Of a stretch of 40,007 nucleotides of DNA, positions 21,205-31,439 are shown piece by piece. The position numbers and the translations under genes were made by a program. This DNA comes from Xanthoparmelia taractica (taxonomy: Eukaryota > Ascomycota > Lecanoromycetes > Lecanorales > Parmeliaceae). The notes beneath the pieces were generated by a model that was not told the origin of the DNA, searched no databases, and saw only the letters and a program-made list of their open reading frames with translations. The stretch is from assembly GCA_033085395.1 (NCBI GenBank), contig JANQBS010000322.1, positions 1 to 40,007 of the forward strand, read 5' to 3'. The stretch's first letter is position 1; every line of letters starts with the position of its first letter.

Positions 21205-21983
21205 GTTCTCGAGTCCTCCTCACGATCTCGCCGCAGCTGCACTGATTGCTGCGACCCTCAACAACCCTGCAACACTGCGCCTGATCTCCGGGAAGATATT
21301 GGTCTCCAAGAACGCTTTGCTACCGTCAGCTGCAGCTTCTGCTTGGTGAAATGATATTGGGAGATGGTCGAGAGTGGAAGATGTCAAGGCGGAAGGTGGG
21401 CGCGTAGGGATTTTGGCTAATGCGTAGGGCGGATATCGTTTCGTGTTGAACCTTCTATATAGACGGTCAAGCGGCACTACGGTGAGGTGGGTCCAGATAG
21501 CAAACAAACGAAAAGAAGGGAATAGCGGCGACTTTGGAGGTGTGAACAACCCAAGCGGACAATCTGAGCGCCAAGGCCGATCATCAGCTTCCCAAAGTCC
21601 AAGAGTGCGTCACTGAGGCCGAGCAGAGCAGAGCCTCAAACTTTACTAAGTAGATACTACCTCCACCCTCTGTAAATACCGAGAATACGTTCTGTAATAT
21701 TCATGTCACTTTCCACTCATATTGTATCTCAGTGTCCTCAATCTTCCCCGCTACCACAGGTCTGAACGCTATCCATCCACATGAACCTCGATTCTTAACC
21801 TCCAGCATTCCTGCAGTTGGTGGGGTTCCTCTTTACAATGATTAGATGCCATTCAATCTATCTACAGGTATTGATGTCTATTCCTCATAATCATTAATAC
21901 GAGAAACTCTGGCCAAGCTAGCGTTGACGGTTCCTGAGTCTCTTACATCGAGCCCCTGTCACAAAACCAAATACTTGGGAGCT
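21205..21983. promoter_or_regulatory. Upstream region shared by PP2A-B and the hypothetical gene
   Basis: 779 bp between divergent genes. A possible TATA-like octamer, ctatatag, lies at about 21455-21462; it is palindromic, so it gives no direction. A 109-codon minus-strand frame at 21220-21549 sits in the PP2A-B 5' leader and has low-complexity content, so I do not call it a gene. Confidence 0.4.
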
Positions 21984-22991
21984 ATGTACCGGAAGAGGCG
22001 GGTAAAGGATATCGGACAAGCATCAACACAGGAACCTGCCCAGGGATCAGAAGCAGCCGCTTCCTTACCCCAACGAATAGGAGAATCTGCGTCTGCACTG
22101 CTAAAGGAGTCGTTCGAGTTATCTTCACCGAGGACTTTCACAGGAGTCCTAGCTTCCATCAACAACAACATTAAAGCCGGTTCGTCATCTAGCTCAGAAG
22201 ACACAGAAGAGTCTTCTTTGGCATTCCGCTCATCACCGCCATACGAAGAAACCGCTTCAGACCAATGCGAATCGTTTCGTTCGAACGAAAGAGATGGCAA
22301 ATTGGGCCGAACTTATGGTCAGGTTGCATTCGATAAATTTGTCGCGCGCCCAAACCAACTTGGGCATGACCCTGATCCCATTACGGATTGGCCTGGATTG
22401 ATTGGTGACAAGCAGGGCGGTTGTACTGTGGGGGCAGCAGAAGATGATCTACACCAGGTACAAGAGAGGGAGGCTTGGAGAACACAAGACAAGAACCAAG
22501 GTATCACTGACCAGAATATTGATGGGGCTGCTGTCGTAGCTTTACTGTCAGACCCGGCGTTTACGGTGGACGAAGAGCCCAGCAGCACCCTAGATTCAGA
22601 GACTGATGGAGCGGAAGGTCGATACCATAAAGGATTGCGAACAGGAGAAAGGCTGGCTGAATCCATTGGTGTTTTACATCCATCGAGCCCTCTCGATCTT
22701 GTACCTGACTTTGGCGCTCGTTGGGATCTTAGTCATACGCTTTCGGCAACTCAAAGGGCTATTCATGAAAGCAGACATTTTCTAGAACTAGGATCTAGGG
22801 AGACCCAGCCTTGGATCGACATACTGGGTCGATACCACGATGAAGTATGGGCCGAGATATCGCCTTTGGTACAGGAGGCTCGCGAAGAGTTGGAAGCAGC
22901 AAATGAAAAGCAGACTTGTCTTCAAGAGGGCCCTGCAATTCGACGCTTGATGATGGTTCTCCAACATCTTCGTAATCCTAATAATGGATAA
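21984..22991 (+). CDS. Hypothetical acidic protein, 335 residues, no recognised domain
   Basis: I do not recognise this protein. The reading frame is open from 21924, but the first ATG is at 21984 (MYRKRRVKDIGQ). The N-terminal half is rich in Ser, Glu and Asp, with a serine run and SSEDTEESS, and is probably disordered. The C-terminal 110 residues look folded and mostly helical: LDLVPDFGARWDLSHTLSAT, then a long helix rich in Glu, Leu and Trp (RHFLELGSRETQPWIDILGRYHDEVWAEI; VQEAREELEAA) and a short RRLMMVLQHLRNP end. Third-base use resembles neighbouring genes, and the frame stays open for over 1 kb, so it is likely a real gene. There is no signal peptide or membrane segment. An upstream intron-separated exon is possible. 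It converges with the thiamine pyrophosphate carrier, only 170 bp away. Confidence 0.6.
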   Translation: MYRKRRVKDIGQASTQEPAQGSEAAASLPQRIGESASALLKESFELSSPRTFTGVLASINNNIKAGSSSSSEDTEESSLAFRSSPPYEETASDQCESFRSNERDGKLGRTYGQVAFDKFVARPNQLGHDPDPITDWPGLIGDKQGGCTVGAAEDDLHQVQEREAWRTQDKNQGITDQNIDGAAVVALLSDPAFTVDEEPSSTLDSETDGAEGRYHKGLRTGERLAESIGVLHPSSPLDLVPDFGARWDLSHTLSATQRAIHESRHFLELGSRETQPWIDILGRYHDEVWAEISPLVQEAREELEAANEKQTCLQEGPAIRRLMMVLQHLRNPNNG

Positions 22992-23161
22992 GAAACAATT
23001 CCCGCTTTAGAGGTCATTAGTCTAATCATCGCCCAGCTAGTGCCTTTTTGCATACCAATGACTATAGGGACAGGCATTTGTGATCCAGAACCCGACAGAG
23101 GTTCGGATATGAAGGGAGACATTGTTGTGCGGTGGCCGTCGAGCTCGCTATAAAAAGCATG

Positions 23162-24284
23162 TCATATCACCTTCCTATCAGGCTTATCAACTTCCTTAAA
23201 AACCTTGAGAGCCCTCTCGTACGTCCACATTGTGATCGCACTAGCTGGCGCAGACTTGACCAATCCTACACCGAGACCGCGATATAATCCCCTCAACCCC
23301 TCTTGATTTACGATACTTTTACCCGTTCTCCAAAGTCCCTGACCATATACCGGGATTGTTCCTCCGGCGTATCGCGCCCTCATTGGCCCTTGCACTTGCA
23401 GGCGTTTCCTAATCAAGTCCAAGGGAAATACTCCTGTCTTGGCCAACACGCTAGCGAGTACGCCAGCAGTTGCATCACCAGACCCAAATGGAAGAGATAG
23501 TGATGCCAGTGGCGATCGAAGGGCCTCATAAGCGCTGAAAAAGAGTCCCATGTAAGGCACGACTTGGCCCACTCCAGCTCCCAATCCTTGGAAGAAGCCT
23601 TTCGGACCCTCCTCACGCAGAATATCGCGGATGCTGCCTCGCAAGCTGGCGTAAACCCTATCTCGGCCTTGCGCAGCAAACCGTGTGCGAAGGAGGTCCA
23701 AAGGGTAACTGAACGTGGTTGCTGATGCTCCGGCAACAGCGCCGGAGATGAAGGCTTCAACCTCATTTTGGAAATTCAAAGGATGGATTATCGTGGTAAT
23801 GGCACGATAGACCGAGAATTGTACAGCGCCATAATTGATATAGAGAAACGAGGCTGCGACATTGCCCTTCCATAGAGCCTACTCCACAATGATATTCAGT
23901 GACCCGCAGCACTCACCGCACCCTGGTCAGTACTTACTGTGATTCCTTCATCACGAATAATGTTCCTGAACGTATCGCTAATACCGTAACTTGCTGCTCT
24001 TGCTGAGCGCCGGCTCGAGAATGGATCGGAAACGGAATGGGTCTGAAGCTGTAGCCGGATCTTGAGAACGTCAAGAGGGGCTATGCAAGATCTATACGAC
24101 TTAGTCATCGGTCTGCTTCGAACGCGGTGACCGTAAGCCTCTACCTTGAGACAAGGCCCGCAATTGCTCCAGCCGCCACTGTTTGCAGTCGAGATCCCTG
24201 ACAAGTTGATGAGGATTGCACCAGCAATTTTGCTCAGAATGTTCTATGTACCTCATCCTTAAGATGCTCCCCACCTCCCGACAT
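23162..24284 (-). CDS. TPC1: Mitochondrial thiamine pyrophosphate carrier
   Basis: A member of the mitochondrial carrier family that brings thiamine pyrophosphate into the matrix. Four exons (24284-24252, 24197-24145, 24091-23938, 23878-23162) give 318 residues, the usual length. The start MSGGGEHLKDEGSRLQTVAAGAIAG is reconstructed across the first 54 bp intron. Three carrier repeats with PxD/E-x-x-[KR]x[KR] signatures are present: APLDVLKIRLQLQ, YPLDLLRTRFAAQG and FPLDLIRKRLQVQG. Each is followed by the matching EG-x(n)-GLY/FRG block: EGITALWKGN, EGPKGFFQGLGAGV and EGLRGLYRGLGVGLVKSAPASAI. The first-repeat stretch THSVSDPFS and the late TMWTYERALK fit TPC1. Direction is the same as the glutaredoxin gene upstream. 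TPC1 is the best match, but substrate is inferred from family likeness. Confidence 0.9.
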
Positions 24285-24695
24285 CCAGCTATGCACTCAA
24301 GTGCGTCAAGTGCGTAATAGCATCGTCCCTACCAGTGAGCGCACTTAGAAGCATCGATTGAAGTAACACGATGAGCGCGCTTATCGCGGCAAATCTTCTA
24401 TTCGATGAATCAATGCCGACTGGTCGCTAAGGTAATCAACGACACAATTGGGAAGAGCTCTTCAAGCATCTTAAAATATTTTACTTCCCCCAAGGTGGTT
24501 TGAGTAAGGATGTCGACAGCAACACTGCTTACAATTTGGTCGGATAGACACACGTGGCTTCAGCCTTTCAACTAGGTCTTCTATATTCGCAGCGGGGCCG
24601 CCACAGACCATAATACAGGAGGTCCAACATATTGGTGAATGCCATTCTTCCTCATAAGCGCTTGATCTCATTAAATATCACGTAATGCGATTATA
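24285..24695. other. Intergenic between TPC1 and the glutaredoxin gene
   Basis: 411 bp holding the TPC1 promoter and the 3' end of the glutaredoxin gene. No open frame or repeat of note. Confidence 0.45.
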
Positions 24696-25732
24696 TCAGG
24701 TACTAATTGGTTCCCTCGGAGCCTCCGGCGCTGACATAACTCCCTGTCCTTTAGGTGCTGCTTGAAATTCCGAGAAAAAGTCCGGATCACTGTTCAACTC
24801 TTCTTTCACCTAACCCATCTTAATCGACGTGATGAAAAAGGTTTCTTGCACTTACTATGTCAAGACCGCCAACGAGCTCTCCTTTGAGATACAGCTGTGG
24901 AAAAGTTGGCCAATCGGACTACCCATGTATTAGCTTCATGCCAAAGCAGCATTATCATCCACCTCACCCAAGCCTTCAACCCCTGCCTGACTTCTTCATC
25001 TGCAAGTATGCTGTAAAAATTAGGCACTTTAACACGAAGAACCCCACAGATTTAGGGATCCACTGACTTGAAGAAGCCGTATCTCACGCCCTTCTCTCTC
25101 AATAGACCAACTAGTTGTCTGCTGAAGCCGCACTGCGGTGTGCTAGGTGTTCCTTTCATGAACAGCATGACAGGCGCGGCCTTTACCAAATCTCCTAATC
25201 TCTGGTCCAATTCCTCCTTTTGACCCTGCGTGGACGACATCTCAGGCGCCGTTGCAGCGTCATCGCGATCCGGTGCATAGCTACTCAGGTTCTTGGTTTT
25301 CTCCGTCTGCTGTCCGTTCTTTCCTGAATTCTCTGCTGGGACAACTTCCAACGCAGGTGGCAGCCCAAGCTTCCCGGTATTACCCCCTTTTCCGGCATGA
25401 CATTCGACCGCGTCCCGGACCTTCGAAGCCTCGCTTCCACTGATGCGCTCGATCACCTTTCCATCTCGCTGAAGGACCAGAAACGGTACAGCTGTGACGT
25501 CGTAAGATTCAGATATTTCTGGCAGAGCCTCGGCGTCAAGACTGAGGAATGATATGATTGGTGGTGACTGTGATGGATAGGATGAAGCGAGGGCCTCCAA
25601 GACGAGATGCATCTGTTTGCATGGGGCTGCCCATGGTGTGTGAAAGGAAATGACTGCTAGGGCGGTTGATGGGAGGGAGGCAACATGTGAGTGGAAGGTG
25701 GGTTCGTCCGTGATGTTCTTGATACTAGACAT
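24696..25732 (-). CDS. GRX4: Multidomain monothiol glutaredoxin (GRX3/GRX4 type)
   Basis: Cytosolic and nuclear Trx-Grx proteins bind a [2Fe-2S] cluster with glutathione, supply iron, and control iron regulators. Four exons (25732-25068, 25010-24968, 24918-24856, 24809-24696) give 294 residues. The N-terminal thioredoxin-like domain (about 1-115) has HTPWAAPCKQM in place of the WCGPC active site, then VTAVPFLVLQRDGKVIERISG. A Ser/Lys/Asn linker follows. The Grx domain begins near QRLGDLVKAAPVMLFMKGTP and contains the CGFS cluster site in STPQCGFSRQLVGLLR, then YGFFNILADEEVRQGLK, DWPTFPQLYLKGELVGGLDIVKE. An N-terminal open frame extends further upstream, but homologues begin at MSSIKN. The C-terminal tail of about 25 residues is Pro/Ala-rich. 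It lies beside MMS19/MET18, another iron-sulphur assembly factor, on the same strand. Confidence 0.93.
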
Positions 25733-26190
25733 AGTGAATATCAAACACAAGCACTTCAATGCCCCAAGCCAAGTGTACGCAGAGTCGTTGTGGTTGACTG
25801 GACTCTTTTTGATCACTTCTTGTTGGAACGACAAGAGTGAGGATGAAGAAATTCCAAATTTCAAAGTGATCAGAGAACACACTGTGATCTCATGTGAACT
25901 ATGGCGGTGTGAAGAAAAATCCACGTCCAGACTTACGGTGCTTCCGATGACGCCACTTTGTGAGCTGCCAAGCATCGGCTGACATTAGCGTGTGTATTAA
26001 AAATGCAAGCAATGTGTGAATGTATCATTTGTAGGAACCCAGCAATACTCGTACCTCTGAAAGATTCGAGTCCAAGAGAGAGATGAGTGTCCCATCTGAG
26101 CTCCATTACATATGCTTTATGTAAGATCTCCTCCCAATATATAGTTACGTGTAGGACACGTTACAAATGATCACTAGCTAGCACTACTAC
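25733..26190. promoter_or_regulatory. Promoter interval of the glutaredoxin gene
   Basis: 458 bp between the MMS19 stop and the glutaredoxin start, both on the minus strand. One CCAAT word is seen near 26125 (cccaatatatag). Iron-regulated CCAAT/HapX control would be plausible for this gene family, but one CCAAT alone does not show it. Confidence 0.35.
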
Positions 26191-29100
26191 TCAATCGCTC
26201 TGAGGTTCGTCCATGTTGAACCAAGCTGTTCGGCATTCCACCGCTTCCTTCCTGACGTGTCTTTTTGGATCATCTAGGACGTTCAGTAGACCTTTCGTCA
26301 CTTGATTCCTGTAAGGGAGCAGAGTGCTACCCTGAGCCTTTCCAGGAAATATCCGCAAACAACGCAGCGCATTATCCCGTACGTTGGCTGAACTGACCTC
26401 GGGAAACGTAACGCATCTGAGAAGCCTGCTGACCAAACTGCCCGCATGTCCTTCGACAGCTTTGGGGTTCTCTTGGCTCACAACTGTAAGAGTCTGTATG
26501 GTCGCTGCTTTCACGTCAGAGTCCTCGAGATCCAGACTCTGCAGAAGCAGTGGGAGAATCGCATCAATTTCGGGCATGACTACCTCTGTAGGCATGTGCT
26601 TCAGAACTCCCGACAATGCAATGAGATAGTTGGACTTGGTTGCAGGCTTCGCTATTCGAAACTCTGTGGCGATTTTGGGGACACAGTTGTTGAACACCTT
26701 TTGCTTTGCAAGCAATCTGATTTTGGCACCATTTTCCTTCGAAAGAACCTCATCTGGCGCAAGAAGCAGTCCAAAGCCACGAGCACATGCAACACCGCAT
26801 CCTCTTACGGACAGTAGGTTCAGTAAGCGTTCCAGTATCTGATCCGTATGGGCAAGACGTAGAATAAGCCCTTTTGCGAGCCAGAACACAACTCGCGCAG
26901 CATTTCCAGGTGCGACTGTAGTTTCGGACAGTCCCGAAACGAGATTTTTCAAGATTTCAAGGACAGCATCCGTCTCATGCGGTAACAGGAACTTGTTCGT
27001 CAAAAGACCGATCTGTCTCAGAATGGCTTGTCGTACTGGCGGCACGTCCTCCAAAACAGCTAGCCTGACCAGGTCTGCAAGTAATTGATCTGTTCTGCCA
27101 CGCCCTGGATCTGTAAATTGCAGAGAGACCTATGTCCGTGAGTGAGTACAAGCACGGTAAGAAGGATTAAACCCACCGAGTGCCTTACGCCTGCCATTAA
27201 AGAAGTAGAGAGAATCATCGTCGACATTTGCAGCTTTGGTATGTTGTCTCTGAAAGGGACAGGTACAAAATCGGCTTCATCCACAAACAGGGAGTACATC
27301 TGGACCGCCACCGATTTCTGTTTATGCTCATCTAGGGCACGAACAACCATCATGACCAAACGGCCCAATATCTCCAAGGTGGGTCCCTCGTTCAAGGCTG
27401 TCGTTGGCGCTCTGCCAGTACTTGAAAGCACTACCCGACTAGTAAGGTCAACCACTATTCGTTGGTGGTAGGTGCTCAGATTGGGATCTTGATCCAGATC
27501 TCGCTGACTGAGGACATATTGTAATGTGGACAAAATTGCTTGTGGATATGCAGCAGACCCTTCGTTTTGTAGCACAACGTCCAATCTGTTTAGTAGTCGT
27601 CGAATGAGTGTATTCGCGACATAGCTTTCCGCGCTCAGCTGTGCTAGGCCCTCCAACGTTATAAGATAGTCCCGGTCGTGTTCCGGGCTCGAGTCAGGCA
27701 ATCTCGCCATGAACGCTGGAAACGTAATGTCCATGATAAGGTTGGGCTTGATCCTAGAAAGCTCGACCAAGGCTCGGATTGCCTCTCTTTTCAGATTGTC
27801 TTTTCCACTTGGATCCTCCAAAAGGACAATCTCATCAAAGTATTGAACAGCCATACCAATCTCATTGTCCTGCAGATATCTGCGAAGAAGACACAAGCGT
27901 AGCAAAGCCTTGAGTGCCGCTACGCGGAACGACACTTCATCTGCGGCACTACTCATCAGAGCCTGGCTGCTCAACTCAAACAGCCGCTCTTTGAATGGTA
28001 CCAAGGGATTTTCTATTTGCGTCACTGGGGTTGGTATGCTTGGCGTCCCATACACCGCAATTGCAGAATCAAGCAGTTGCACCAACACCTCCAAAAGCGC
28101 TCTTTGCTTTAGAATGCTGTCGGCATCCTGGTAAAGGGTCATCAAAGAGGGGACGATAGCTTTGACGATCAGGAAGAACGCAACTGGCGATGCTATTCCC
28201 AGCGCGCTAAGGATCTGACCTGCAGGTCTTGCTTGTTTATGCTGTGGTTCTTGGAGCTGCTCGTTACATTCCTTCGTGATCGGTCGCAGGTACCTGGCCA
28301 AGGGCGTCTTCTGATCTGTGGAGTCTAATCCTCGACCAAGTCTGATTGCTATGGCTTGCAATGAAGTCAATGCTTCCTCTGCTAAGTCTTCCTCTTGAAC
28401 GTTTAAGATCTCATATTTTAAAGAGTCCCAGAGCATTACTGAGTAATTTGAGACTGTAGTCATCCCATAAGATAAGACACAGGCTGTGATTGTTTGCAGG
28501 ACATCTTTCTGTGGCGGGTCAGGTACTTGCTTTGTAGGGCTGGTTTACACTTACCTTAACATTTGGTGAGGTAGAGTCGAGCTTATCAAGTAGTTGAGGA
28601 AACGCGTAGGGCGCAAAGTGACCTGATGCAGCAATGCAATCTCTTAACCGATTTTTTAGGTCTTGTGCTGTAATCCCATAAGGATCATCTGGGGGTGGTC
28701 GAAATGTGATAGGGAAGTAGCAGAATACCGAATCAAATAACGTCTAAATGACATTAGTCACTTTTCCCAGATCAACCGAGATGAGTCTAACTTCAGCGTG
28801 CGCAGTTATGTCCCACTCTACCAAGACAACTTTAAGCATCGAGAAGATGATCATCAGGTTTCTTGGGTCCTTCTCTCCACTGACAAGATTTGTAATGCCA
28901 ACAATGGACTCGTCGCCTAGCTCTTTGAGTGCATTGCGATGTTTCAACATCAAATCATGCAGCAGCTCCAGTATCTGTAGCCTATGAGCTTGTGGATGGA
29001 TCTGCAGGTCCTGAAAATGCTCAAGCATGCTGTGTGCATGTCAGCTAATGTCAAGACCTTTGGGGTTGTTAGGCGATTAAAGCAAATCGTTGGCCATGAG

Positions 29101-29570
29101 GTCGCGTGCTCTGAAGCGTTGTCTGCATGCCCCACGCCTAGGACGGCCTCGTGATCCACTTACTCACGCTCTGAAGATCATCGCTACCAGATCCTTGTTG
29201 AATCTCCCCAAAGCTTGGAGCTTCCTGAGGCCTCCGATGGCGCCCCCATCCTCAATGCGATCACAAAGAAATTGGCACAGCACTTGTATTTGCTGCCGTG
29301 AGAGGAATGTGGGAGCTAACTGGCCAATGATTTGAGAGAGGTAATCTATTACTCTAGCGCGTATCGTAGCATCGTCGTGGTTGATGTATTCGCGCAAAGA
29401 CTGCACGGCCTCGATCAGTGTCAAGTGCTTTGACTCCAGCCCTGGACGTATCAGCTTTGGTTGCAGTCGATTGCATAGGTTAACATACCCCTCGCTGTGT
29501 CTTGTGCAATACTCAGTGCTTTTTCTTTGTCAACGTGAACGGTAAGTAGGTACTGCTGGACATTAGACAT
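26191..29570 (-). CDS. MET18: MMS19/MET18, cytosolic Fe-S cluster targeting HEAT-repeat protein
   Basis: MMS19 is the adaptor of the cytosolic iron-sulphur targeting complex that delivers clusters to DNA polymerases and helicases such as XPD. Six exons (29570-29489, 29441-29168, 29029-28792, 28743-28555, 28508-27177, 27129-26191) give 1017 residues, as in yeast. The start MSNVQQYLLTVHVDKEKALS precedes VQSLREYINHDDATIRARVIDYLSQ and TFLSRQQIQVLCQFLCDRIED. The family blocks SGEKDPRNLMIIFSML, SVFCYFPITFRPPPDDPYGI and LRDCIAASGHFAPYAFPQLLDKLDSTSPNVKKD are clear. The C-terminal HEAT repeats include KSNYLIALSGVLKHMP, LPLLLQSLDLEDSDVKAATIQTL and DDPKRHVRKEAVECRTAWF. The second intron is 138 bp; the other four are 46-48 bp. 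The third intron donor (GTTAGA) is weak. Confidence 0.94.
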
Positions 29571-29721
29571 TGTCTGTTGTGATGCTTGCATTCAGTCAAG
29601 TGGTCTGAAACGTTGGGTATCTCGGTTATGGTAGCTCAGACGTTATGCTCGCTTATGTAAGAAATCAACATGCAGCCCTACGAGAAGCCGTTCGTCATAC
29701 TTCACACGCTCATCCTTCCTT
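29571..29721. promoter_or_regulatory. Shared divergent promoter of MET18 and MTD1
   Basis: The two start codons are only 151 bp apart, so the leaders and promoters overlap. No TATA or CCAAT box is obvious. Confidence 0.55.
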
Positions 29722-30864
29722 ATGGCTGCAGAGAAGAGATCTGACCCTACATCCTGTAAGGTAGTGTTAGCTGGCACGGTAGCGAAAGACCTGTTGACCG
29801 AGGTGTCCGAGGAGCTTTCGAGACTGGGAAAGAGTCCGTTACTCGTGGGCTTTCTTGCAAATACAGATCCAGCTGCTCGCAAGTACGCTGAGTGGACCGA
29901 CCGCACCTGTCGAGAAAAGTGAGATCACATGTTTGTACCACATTTCTTCAGAAAATTGGCGTATCCGTGTTGTTTCCTAGAAATATTCTGACATTAACAA
30001 CTCAGCGGCCTCACATTTGAACTGCGACAGGTTGATCGAGAGGACCTTAAAGCCAAGATTCTGGCAGCAAACGAAGATGATGGCGTAGATGGCATCATTG
30101 TGTACTATCCAATTTTTGGCAATCGTCAAGACCAGTACCTGCAGCAGGTCACGGACTTCAGAAAAGACGTTGAGGGTCTCGGCCATGGCTATATTTTCAA
30201 GCTGTACCACAACGAGCGTTTTCTTGATACAAGTATGAGACAGAAGAGTTTGCTGCCATGTACGCCACTCGCCATTCTGAAAATTCTGGACTACCTGGGG
30301 GTCTACAACAGTATCCTACCGTACGGGAACAGGCTATTTGGTAGGTCAATTACTGTCGTCAACCGGAGTGAGACGGTCGGGCGACCATTAGCTGCCTTGC
30401 TTGCCAACGACGGAGCTTGTGTGTACAGTATAGATGTCACAGGGATACAGCGATTCACACGAGGGGAAGGAATCAGGAAAAGCAGGCACGAAGTGGTGGA
30501 AAAGAACGGATGGGGGTTGGAGAATTGCGTACCTCTCAGCGATGTTGTCATCTGCGGCGTGCCGGGAGACTCGTTCAAACTTCCAACCAGGTTACTCAGA
30601 GAGGGAGCTGTGTGCATCAATTTCTCGACTGAGAAGGTGTGTGATTTCCCCTCATGGCTGATTCATTCTACTTTATTTACGCTGCTCAACAATCAGAATT
30701 TCGAAGGCGATGTGAAAGACAAAGCCTCCATCTACGTTCCGGCAATTGGGAAGGTTACAATCGTGATGCTGCTTCGGAATCTACTGGTAAGCAGACCCGG
30801 AATGTACACGATTTGCCGAACCCAGGCTAAAGCTACACAGCGACTCGTCTCAAACAGGGGATAA
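29722..30864 (+). CDS. MTD1: Cytosolic NAD-dependent 5,10-methylene-THF dehydrogenase
   Basis: The enzyme oxidises methylene-THF to methenyl-THF with NAD+ in cytosolic one-carbon metabolism. Four exons (29722-29918, 30006-30636, 30697-30786, 30841-30864) give 313 residues, against about 320 for yeast MTD1; it is monofunctional. The catalytic domain shows VVLAGTVAKDLLTEV, LLVGFLANTDPAARKYAEWT, DGVDGIIVYYPIFGNRQDQYLQQ and DVEGLGHGYIFKLYHN. LLPCTPLAILKIL is the PCTP motif common to folate dehydrogenases. The Rossmann part reads SITVVNRSETVGRPLAALLANDGA and DVVICGVPGDSFKLP. The 24 bp last exon encodes RLVSNRG. Motifs YYPIFG and NRSETVGRPLAA point to MTD1 rather than the bifunctional DHCH family. 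Confidence 0.94.
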
Positions 30865-31439
30865 CGAACGGACATGACACCAGCGACGCAAGCACTGACA
30901 AGATGATCAAACCGATCCTGTCTCGGAGATAGGATTCTGCTTTCATGTACGTTGTGTAAATTTACGTAGCTCTGAAAGTTCCGACACAGGAGATTTCCAA
31001 GTAGGTTCGTAGACCATGGGTCAAGAATTGACGTGTTTTTCGAGCAACTAGTGATGACAGTAACTACATTGATGGAGAGAAAGAAAATAACAATGACATC
31101 AATATGCGAATATTAACACTGTGTTGATGCTGCTCGTTGAAGACTGGAGTATTGACCTGAGCAGTCCTAGCCCCCCACGCTGACTATTCTAAATGCGAGA
31201 TGAGGTTGGGCCGGGCATTTAGAAGTAGACGGCACAATTTGGCACTAGTGAATTGAGATTTCTGACCGCCCCTTCTTGAAACTCCAGCTATTTTAGTCAC
31301 CGTCAGCCATGTGGTGCATGACTTGGGGACTTTCCCTTTTCTACCTACAGGGCATGGGATTTCGCTCATGTCAAACTGACCAGGTCATTGTAAAATCTGC
31401 TGGTCCTTAAGTGACTTCCTCTCCACCCAGCCGTTGGCC
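30865..31439. other. Intergenic between MTD1 and the receptor-like gene
   Basis: 575 bp of normal composition with only a 61-codon frame and no visible motif. It should hold the MTD1 3' end and the promoter of the next gene. Confidence 0.45.

Noticed and set aside
21220..21549. 109-codon minus-strand open frame upstream of PP2A-B
   Set aside because: It overlaps the 5' leader of the PP2A-B gene, has low-complexity content, and the true start exon at 21204 is clear.
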